NCBI GenBank assembly: GCA_001770355.1
Contig: MEQV01000318.1
Location: forward strand, 6,033-20,479
DNA: 14,447 nucleotides
Reading direction: 5' to 3'
DNA from: Betaproteobacteria bacterium RIFCSPLOWO2_02_FULL_62_17
GTDB lineage: Bacteria; Pseudomonadota; Gammaproteobacteria; Burkholderiales; SG8-39
Part shown: positions 7,872 to 13,436 of the stretch, one piece after another
Position numbering within the stretch: position 1 is the stretch's first letter
How the letters are laid out: each line of letters starts with the position of its first letter
Made by a program: the position numbers and the translations under genes
The notes under the pieces: generated by a model
Told to the model about the DNA's origin: nothing
Databases searched by the model: none
Seen by the model: only the letters and a program-made list of their open reading frames with translations

Positions 7872-7929
7872 CATCGATCCGCGTAACGCTTTTCCGCCGA
7901 CTCGCGATACGCTCCGCAGCTTCCGCATT

Positions 7930-7946
7930 CAGGCCGGATTGGCCTG
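7930..7946. terminator. Small hairpin between DUF35 gene and rfbD
   Basis: CAGGCC-GGATT-GGCCTG gives a 6-bp stem with a five-base loop, seven bases after the DUF35-protein stop and upstream of rfbD on the minus strand. No T-run follows. It could be a weak terminator or leader stem that partly separates rfbD from the thiolase operon. Confidence 0.35.
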
Positions 7947-7952
7947 GAGCGT

Positions 7953-8378
7953 TCAGCGCACCGGCTCAAACGCCGGCAGATTGGCGCCGTTTTTCAGCGG
8001 CAGCCAGCACAGTTTCACCGGCAGGCCGATGCGCAATTCCTCGCTCGTGCAGTTGATGACGTTGGCCATGATGTTCACCCCTTCTTTCAGGGTGACCATG
8101 GCGATGGCGAAGGGCTCGTGCCCCTGGAACGGGGGGCGCGAGCGCTCCGCGATGGTGAAGCTGAAGATCTCGCCGGTGCCGGCGGCTTCGCGCGCTTCCA
8201 GATCGCCCAGACCGTCGTAAATGCTCACGGGCCGCCAATAGAACTGGTAGCGGCTGTTGCGCTTGTCGAATTGCAGCAGCAGCTTTTTCTCGCGCGTGGC
8301 GTCCCAGAACGGCCTGGTATAGCTGAGCGGAGTGGGGGGCTCGCGGTCGACTTTGGAGGTGTCGTTCAACTGTGTCAT
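7953..8378 (-). CDS. DUF35 OB-fold acyl-CoA-associated protein
   Basis: A 141-residue partner protein of thiolase-like enzymes. Members bind acyl-CoA through an OB fold and form complexes with thiolases or steroid side-chain aldolases. Visible are the N-terminal helix (RPFWDATREKKLLLQFD, 22-38), YQFYWRPVSIYDG (44-56) and the OB-fold core GTGEIFSFTIAERSRPPF (67-84). The zinc-ribbon cysteines usual between LLLQ and YQFY are absent: the segment reads FDKRNSR, so no metal site is expected. A similar Cys-less subgroup is known to me in proteobacteria. Start at ATG 8376-8378 is chosen because GAGGGAG lies just upstream; an ATG at 8396 would overlap the preceding gene. It starts 10 bases after the thiolase stop, so the two are co-transcribed. 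Confidence 0.85.
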   Translation of the reverse strand: MTQLNDTSKVDREPPTPLSYTRPFWDATREKKLLLQFDKRNSRYQFYWRPVSIYDGLGDLEAREAAGTGEIFSFTIAERSRPPFQGHEPFAIAMVTLKEGVNIMANVINCTSEELRIGLPVKLCWLPLKNGANLPAFEPVR

Positions 8379-8388
8379 GGCTGCTCCC

Positions 8389-9561
8389 TCACGCATCTGA
8401 AGAAAGGATCATGACCGCACTGGTGGTCCAGTTGCGGCCGTAGGGAATTCCGCCGATACCGGTGACCAGGGCGGTCTTCCGGTTGGCGACCTGGCGCTTG
8501 CCGCCTTCTCCCATCAGTTGCCGCACGCCCTCGATGAGGTTGGTGCCGCCGCCCGCGAGCCCGGCCTGTCCGGCGGAGATCTGGCCGCCGCCGGTGTTCA
8601 GCGGGAGATTGCCGGTGTGGGTGAAATCATTGTCGCGGATGTAAGCACATCCCTGGCCCTGTTTGCAGAACCCCAGCATCTCCATCTGCAGCATCATGGC
8701 GATGATGAAATCGTCGTAGGGGTGAAACGAGCCCATGTCCGAAGGCTTCAGCCCGGCGCGCCGGAACGCGGCCTCGCCTGCGACGCGATGGCCGGTATCG
8801 GTGACATCGACAATAGCTTCGTTGATGCGATGGTTGGTGCGCTCGCCATATCCCAGCGGAATGACGGCCTTGGTAAAACCTTTTCGCTCGGCATTCTTGC
8901 GGCTGGTGACCAGCAGGCCCGACGCGCCGTCGCACACCATCACGCAATCGAGCAGGCGGATGGGATCGGCGATCATGCGCGATTTCAGATAATCGTCCAC
9001 GGTGATGGGTTTGCGCAGCTTTTCGCAGGCATTGTCGTTGAGCACCGCATGACCGCGCTGTGTCACGGCGAGTTTTCCGAGCGCCCGGTAATCCAGGCCG
9101 AACTGATGCTCGTAGCGCTGGGTGAGCAGGCCGAAACCGGCGGGCGGTCCGAGGTAGCCCAGCGCGCTGGTCCATTCCACCCGGAAGGGTTTCGGCGGAC
9201 GATTGTCGGCGCTCGACTGGGTATCGGCGTAAAGGCACAGCACGTATTCGCACAGGCCCGAGTCGATGGCCATGGTGGCGCGCGCCAGCGCCCCGACCGG
9301 CGAGCAGCCGCCGATATCCACGGTCTGGCAGAAATTCAGGCTCAGTCCGAGCGCGTCAGACATCAGTTGCGACCAGAATACGCTGCCGGCGCTGGTCATC
9401 GACGAGGAAAGGATCATGCCGTCGATGGCGCCTTTCTCGACGCCGGTGCTTTTTATCAGTGAGCCAAGAATCTCCGCGCCCAGCGCGCAGACGTCGTGCT
9501 CGCTTTTCTCGACTATCTTGGTTTCGGCGAAACCGATTATTGCTGAATCATGGAAGGCCAC
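8389..9561 (-). CDS. Thiolase-like (SCP-x / lipid-transfer type) protein
   Basis: A 390-residue thiolase-superfamily enzyme acting on an acyl-CoA, probably in degradation of a fatty-acid-like, steroid-like or aromatic side chain. The nucleophile position is kept: C86 in DIGGCSPVGALARA. Further motifs are DGASGLLVTS (211-220), FHPYDDF (279-285) and NTGGGQISAGQAGLAGG (322-338). In classical thiolases the latter is GGxxAxGHPxG; here the catalytic His is replaced by Gln, and the C-terminal CxG is replaced by GIGG. These features fit the SCP-x/Ltp-like branch that works with DUF35 proteins, some of which are retro-aldolases. GTG (9559-9561) is the start giving the usual N-terminus; the ribosome-binding site is weak. 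First gene of the operon with the DUF35 gene. Confidence 0.88.
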   Translation of the reverse strand: MAFHDSAIIGFAETKIVEKSEHDVCALGAEILGSLIKSTGVEKGAIDGMILSSSMTSAGSVFWSQLMSDALGLSLNFCQTVDIGGCSPVGALARATMAIDSGLCEYVLCLYADTQSSADNRPPKPFRVEWTSALGYLGPPAGFGLLTQRYEHQFGLDYRALGKLAVTQRGHAVLNDNACEKLRKPITVDDYLKSRMIADPIRLLDCVMVCDGASGLLVTSRKNAERKGFTKAVIPLGYGERTNHRINEAIVDVTDTGHRVAGEAAFRRAGLKPSDMGSFHPYDDFIIAMMLQMEMLGFCKQGQGCAYIRDNDFTHTGNLPLNTGGGQISAGQAGLAGGGTNLIEGVRQLMGEGGKRQVANRKTALVTGIGGIPYGRNWTTSAVMILSSDA

Positions 9562-9620
9562 GGTGGTTTCTCGCTTGAAGGTTGAATCGATCAGCCGGAA
9601 GGGGTCCCGGTTCCGCTTAA

Positions 9621-9648
9621 ATTAAACACTTTAGTTTATGCAGACCAA
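9621..9648 (-). promoter_or_regulatory. Candidate promoter with palindromic operator for the thiolase operon
   Basis: On the minus strand TTGGTC (9643-9648) and TTTAAT (9621-9626, five of six matches to TATAAT) are separated by 16 bases, about 60 bases before the thiolase start. A perfect palindrome, TAAAC-N6-GTTTA (9623-9638), covers the spacer and overlaps the -10. This arrangement is typical of repression by a TetR-like dimer. No regulator gene is present in the window. Confidence 0.45.
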
Positions 9649-9709
9649 GTACTGACGTACATTACAGCATAATTTATATCCTGGTATTGGATTATTTCAT
9701 GGAGCAGGT

Positions 9710-9859
9710 TCAAACCAGTTCGCGAACGAATTCGAGCAGCTCCGGCCCCAGTGTATCAACCTCGGAGTTGATCTGCATCGCCGGGGACACGTGGTTGTGC
9801 CCGCGCAGCACGCGAAACCAGGGCATGCGCCGGTCGCATTGGACCAGTTCGCAGACCGG
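9710..9859 (-). pseudogene. C-terminal remnant of an alpha/beta-hydrolase
   Basis: About 49 codons ending in TGA at 9710-9712 encode a sequence resembling the extreme C-terminus of esterase/lipase-type alpha/beta-hydrolases: RRMPWFRVLRGHNHVSP, then NSEVDTLGPELLEFVREL. The GHNH with S/V following carries the catalytic His of that fold. No nucleophile elbow (GxSxG) or acid residue precedes it. The upstream stretch to the degQ terminator (9860-9983) shows no recognisable hydrolase sequence in this frame, and no plausible start is evident. It is most likely what remains after deletion of the 5' part. The family call rests on a short segment. Confidence 0.5.
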
Positions 9860-9983
9860 AGCGGCGGTGGTTTCGGTGGCGGTATGCGAGTCGGCGGACA
9901 AGTGTCGCTCCTGCTGCGAAATCAGCTTTAAACCTTGGGCAAGCGCGAGATTAACCCAGTCGCCGCCGGACCGCGAATGGACA

Positions 9984-10004
9984 AAGGGGCGCCGCGCGCC
10001 CCTT
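9984..10004 (-). terminator. Intrinsic terminator of degQ
   Basis: Read on the minus strand, AAGGGGCG-CGCGG-CGCCCCTT forms an 8-bp GC-rich stem starting 24 bases after the degQ stop, followed by TTGTCC, so there is a short T-stretch only. Position and symmetry fit an end-of-transcript signal. Confidence 0.6.
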
Positions 10005-10028
10005 ATCAGTGACATCAGTGCGGTGTGA

Positions 10029-11465
10029 TCAGCCGAGCTCCACAGGAACGAACATGCGTTGCTCGCCGCGCTGCACCAGCAGCGCCACGCGCTTGCCGGA
10101 TTTTGCAATCTGCGCGCGCAGGCTCTCGGCATTGGTGATTTCCGCGCCATTGGCGCGCAGGATCACGTCGCCGGGCTCGATTCCGGCTTTCGCCGCGGCG
10201 CCGGCGACTTCTTCCACCACCACGCCGCTTTTCAGTTCGGTCTGCTTGCGCTCCTCGGGCGTGAGGGGCCGGACCGCCAGGCCCAGCCGCCCAGCTTGAG
10301 CAGGTGCCTTGTCGGCCGCCGCGACCGGCGTCTGGAACTCGCCGATGGTGACGGTGAGATTGCGTGCACGGCCGTCGCGCCAGATCTCAAGGTTCGATTG
10401 CGTGCCGGGCTTCAATTCCGAAACAATGAGCGGCAGTTCGGAAGAGGCAGTGACCTCGATGCCGTTCAGCTTGCGAATGACATCGCCGGCTTTGATACCG
10501 GCCTTGTCCGCCGGACTACCCTTCTCAACGCTGTTGACCAGCGCGCCTTGCACCTTGTCCAGACCGAAGGACTCGGCCAGCGAGGCATTCAATTCCTGAA
10601 TGGCGACACCCAGGCGTCCGCGGCTCACCTTGCCGGTGGCGACCAGTTGCTGCTCGACGCGCATCGCGGTTTCAATCGGGATGGCAAAGGACAATCCCTG
10701 ATAACCGCCGCTGCGGGAATAGATCTGGGAGTTGATGCCGATCACTTCGCCGGCAAGATTGAACAACGGGCCGCCGGAGTTGCCGGGATTGATTGCCACG
10801 TCGGTCTGGATAAAGGGCACATAACCATCGGCCGACGGCAGCGCCCGGGATTTCGCCGAAATGATGCCCGCGGTGACGGTGTTCTCCAGGCCGAAGGGCG
10901 CGCCGATGGCCAGCACCCACTCGCCGACCCGGGCGCGGCGCGAGTCGCCGATTTTAACCGTGGGCAGATTGTTCGCCTGAATGCGCAGCACCGCAATGTC
11001 AGTGGCCTTGTCTATACCCACCACTTTGGCGGTGAACTCGCGCCGGTCGGTGAGCTTGACGGTGACTTCCCTGGCGTCGGCGACCACGTGCGCGTTGGTG
11101 AGCACGACACCGTCAGAGGACACGATGAATCCCGAGCCCTGACCCTGCACCGGTGTTTCGGACTGCGGACCCTGGAACTGGCGGAAAAATTCATAGAACG
11201 GGCTGTTGGGGTCGATCTGCGGCCCGCTGGTTTTGCGCGTGCCGGAGACGCTGATATTGACCACCGCCGGGCCATGCTGGACCACGATCGAGGCGAAATC
11301 CGGCAAGGCCTGGGTGGTGGCCGCGGGCGCTGACGCAATCGCCGCCGCTGGCGTGCGGGCGGTTACCGCGTGGGCGGTTGAAAAAGTGTAGGTCGCGACG
11401 GCGCCGCCGATAGAAGTCAGCGCTCCCAGCACTATTACCATGCGCTCGAATCGGATACTGGTCAT
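10029..11465 (-). CDS. degQ: DegQ/HtrA-type periplasmic serine protease
   Basis: Periplasmic protease/chaperone that degrades misfolded envelope proteins. 478 residues: an N-terminal signal segment (about 1-32, RMVIVLGALTSIGGAVATY), a trypsin-like domain with the triad H126 (LTNAHVVADA), D156 (DKATDIAVL) and S230 (NPGNSGGPLF), then two PDZ domains (about 282-374 and 392-477), both with carboxylate-binding-loop-like GRLG starts and KAGI-x-GDVI motifs. The linker PFYEFFRQFQGP is the typical LA loop. I start at ATG 11463-11465 because AGGAG (11472-11476) lies six bases upstream; an adjacent ATG at 11468 is only three bases away, and a frame extension to 11675 would prepend a non-signal sequence. 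DegP, DegQ or MucD naming cannot be fully separated without alignment. Divergent from the selenoprotein gene. Confidence 0.92.
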   Translation of the reverse strand: MTSIRFERMVIVLGALTSIGGAVATYTFSTAHAVTARTPAAAIASAPAATTQALPDFASIVVQHGPAVVNISVSGTRKTSGPQIDPNSPFYEFFRQFQGPQSETPVQGQGSGFIVSSDGVVLTNAHVVADAREVTVKLTDRREFTAKVVGIDKATDIAVLRIQANNLPTVKIGDSRRARVGEWVLAIGAPFGLENTVTAGIISAKSRALPSADGYVPFIQTDVAINPGNSGGPLFNLAGEVIGINSQIYSRSGGYQGLSFAIPIETAMRVEQQLVATGKVSRGRLGVAIQELNASLAESFGLDKVQGALVNSVEKGSPADKAGIKAGDVIRKLNGIEVTASSELPLIVSELKPGTQSNLEIWRDGRARNLTVTIGEFQTPVAAADKAPAQAGRLGLAVRPLTPEERKQTELKSGVVVEEVAGAAAKAGIEPGDVILRANGAEITNAESLRAQIAKSGKRVALLVQRGEQRMFVPVELG

Positions 11466-11582
11466 CATTTGCTCCTGTTCATAGGTAATTGCGGGGGTTG
11501 AAAGCGTGGCTGGACGGGTTACGTCGCACCGGTGTCCCCGGTAATCTTCGCCACGGCAGCCCTCTGCACCGCGATGCCCGGT

Positions 11583-11611
11583 TAGATAGGGTTTCCGGGC
11601 GTGTAGTTCAA
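11583..11611 (-). promoter_or_regulatory. Candidate degQ promoter
   Basis: On the minus strand TTGAAC (11606-11611) and TATCTA (11583-11588) are spaced by 17 bases, about 120 bases before the degQ start. The same segment reads GAACT and TCTAA at 18 bases, close to but not matching an envelope-stress sigma-E layout (16-17 bases), so sigma-70 versus sigma-E cannot be decided by eye. A GCCCGG/CCGGGC inverted repeat (11576-11600) overlaps the -10. Confidence 0.35.
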
Positions 11612-11648
11612 TAACATTTGAAACAAATTGTGACAGGCCGGGGTGCCC

Positions 11649-11667
11649 GGTTCGGACAAACCGAATC
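11649..11667. promoter_or_regulatory. Inverted repeat upstream of the selenoprotein gene
   Basis: GGTTCGG-ACAAA-CCGAATC (7-bp arms, one G-T pair) lies in the 260-base divergent gap between degQ (start 11465) and the selenoprotein gene (start 11726), about 58 bases before the latter. It could be an operator or leader stem. No convincing -35/-10 pair is visible for the plus-strand gene, though TTGCCA and TACCTT lie downstream at suboptimal 15-base spacing. Confidence 0.3.
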
Positions 11668-11725
11668 ATTGCCATCTCTGGCTTCGTGATACCTTTGCGG
11701 CACTGTTTCAGGAAAAGGAGGACCC

Positions 11726-13423
11726 ATGCTGGATACCACCAAACGCGCCGCCGACTATGAGGTGCTCGGTCCGTGGCCGGAGGCCGATCCGGTGCCCGCG
11801 CGCGGCATAAGCAAGCGGCTTGCGTCGCTGGAAGGCAAAACCATAGGCCTGTTCGCCAATGGCAAGCGCGCCGCCGTGCCGATGCTGGAGGCGCTGGAGC
11901 GCGGGCTGAAGGCCAAATATCCGAGCTTGAAAACGAGCTGGTACAAGTGCTCGGTCTTCAATACGCCCGAAATCCTCACCCACGGCAAGGAGAAATTCGA
12001 AGCCTGGGTGCGGGGCGTCGATGCGGTCGCGCTCACCGTAGGCGATTGAGGTTCCTGCACGAAGTTTCTCGTCCACGATGCCATTTCGATTGAGGATCTG
12101 CATCGTCCCGCTGTAGCACTGGCGAACGAGGGCTTTGTGCCGGACGGGCGGTCTGCCGCGTCAAGCAAGGGAATGCCGGCCGTGAGAATCGTGCCGGAGG
12201 TGGTGCCGTGCGAGTCCAGTTCGCAGGAAGAAGCCGATGAAGGCATGCGCCTCGCGCTGCCCGAGATCATCGATGCATTGACCAAACCATTGAGCGCGGA
12301 GGAGGCTGCTCCAACGCCCAAGGTCAAGGAGACGCCGTCGCGTATCGTATTCAAGGGGCAACTGGAGGAGGTCAACCGCTTTTTCTACAAGCGCGGCTGG
12401 GGCGACGGATTGCCGCTGCTGCCGCCCACCGAAGACGCCGTGGCGGAGATGCTCACCGGCACCGATCTGCCGCCCGGTCACGTGGTGGGAAAGCTGGTGC
12501 CGCGGCTGGGCTATGCCACGGTGGAGAAGATCGCCATCAACGCGGTGATGGCGGGCGCCTTGCCGGTGCATTTTCCGGTGATCCTCGCCTGCGTGGATGC
12601 CATTCTCGATCACGGCGCGCGTTTTTCCACTTACAACGTGAGCACCGGGTCGTGGGCGCCCTGCTGGATGATCAACGGGCCCATCAGGAAGGAAATTCAC
12701 CTCAACAGCGGCTCGGGCGCCATGAGCCCGGGTGACATCGCCAACGCCGCCATCGGCCGGGCGATGGGCCTTGTCATCAAGAACATCGGCGGCGCCCGCA
12801 AGGGCATCGAGGACATGGGCGTGCTGGGCAATCCGGGGAAGTACTCCCTGGTATTTGCCGAGAACGAAGAGGACAGCCCCTGGCCGCCGCTGCATGTGGA
12901 AAACAATTCGGGAACCGACCTCGGCAGGGAGTCGAGCGGGGTCACGATGTTCTTTCCGAATTGCTACACGCAGGTGCTGCCCTACGGTTCGGACGCCAAG
13001 GGAATACTCGACGGCATGATCTACAACCTGCAGCCGGGCAGAGGCGGCATGACCTGCCTGATATTCAATCCGGTGCAGGCCAAAGCGCTCGCCAAGGCCG
13101 GCTGGACCAAGCAGAAGATCAAGAACTTCGTGGCCGAATATGCGCGTGTTCCGGCCTATCGGCACCGCGCCTATTACGATCACAGCCTGGCTTACGGGCG
13201 GCCGGACATGACACCCAACAATCCGCAGGATTCGATGTCCATCATCAGCCATCCGAAGTTCATCGAGATCATCGTGGCGGGCGGCGCGGGGGGCTTCATG
13301 GGATTCCTCTGTTCTTCGGCGAACAACGAGACCTTCGTCACCAAGAAGATCAACTTGCCCGCCAATTGGAAAAAGCTGGTTGCGAAGTACAAGAACATGG
13401 TTCCCACATACGAACGCTATTAG
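11726..13423 (+). CDS. UGSC-family selenoprotein fused to a large conserved domain (Sec at TGA 12047-12049)
   Basis: One 565-residue protein read through an in-frame TGA. Codons 1-107 have a strong ribosome-binding site (AAGGAGG, 11715-11721) and encode a small alpha/beta domain (KTIGLFANGK at 33-42, WVRGVDAVALTVGD at 94-107). The TGA is codon 108 and is followed directly by Gly-Ser-Cys and TKFLVHDA, giving the U-G-S-C motif that names the UGSC (seleno)protein family. Sec108 and Cys111 would form a UxxC redox pair, suggesting a thiol-based reductase or peroxidase-like role. The frame stays open to TAG 13421-13423. Residues to about 187 complete the UGSC domain. About 205-565 form a second conserved domain (GWGDGLPLLPPTE at 224-236, then GNPGKYSLVFAENEE) that I cannot name. 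The substrate is unknown. The next gene, a Bug receptor, starts 13 bases later. Calling two genes instead would require a GTG start at 12137 without a ribosome-binding site. Confidence 0.85.
12047..12049 (+). other. Selenocysteine codon (TGA), residue 108
   Basis: In-frame TGA flanked by the conserved context VALTVGD before and GSC-TKFLVHDA after. Both sides are in one frame and both belong to the same family motif. In cysteine-containing relatives the position would be Cys (C-G-S-C). The exact match to the UGSC signature argues against a random nonsense mutation or base error. Confidence 0.85.
12053..12078 (+). promoter_or_regulatory. Candidate bacterial SECIS hairpin
   Basis: Immediately after the TGA the RNA can fold as ACGA-AGUUUC-UCGU (12059-12072), extended downward by U-G/C-A (12056-12057 with 12074-12075) and U-C/G-A (12053-12054 with 12077-12078) across two C-C mismatches. 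The six-base loop has G then U at positions 2-3, as in E. coli fdhF (AGGUCU, recalled). The loop begins 14 bases after the TGA, slightly nearer than the usual 16 or more, so this is plausible rather than proven. Confidence 0.45.
12075..12106 (+). promoter_or_regulatory. Alternative SECIS-like hairpin
   Basis: ACGATGC (12075-12081) pairs perfectly with GCATCGT (12100-12106), a 7-bp stem. The interior can add a weak upper stem (TTTC with GAGG-type G-U pairs) capped by a GATT loop beginning 39 bases after the TGA. The stem is stronger than the first candidate, but the loop lies at or just beyond the usual distance limit. The two candidates overlap and exclude one another. Confidence 0.3.
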
Positions 13424-13436
13424 AGGAGGTCGCATC

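Noticed and set aside
7872..7928. 19-residue extension of rfbD
   Set aside because: The family starts at MKILLTGKNGQVG; the added residues (MRKLRSVSRVGG) are atypical and have no ribosome-binding site.
10059..11333. 424-codon open frame on the plus strand
   Set aside because: Antisense to degQ, where the catalytic triad and two PDZ domains are clear.
11466..11675. N-terminal extension of degQ
   Set aside because: The upstream codons encode no signal-peptide features, while AGGAG sits properly before ATG 11465, which gives a standard exported protein.
12137..13423. Separate 428-residue gene starting at GTG 12137
   Set aside because: No ribosome-binding site; the start falls inside the UGSC domain, and the coding pattern continues upstream to the TGA in the same frame. 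Read-through explains it better.
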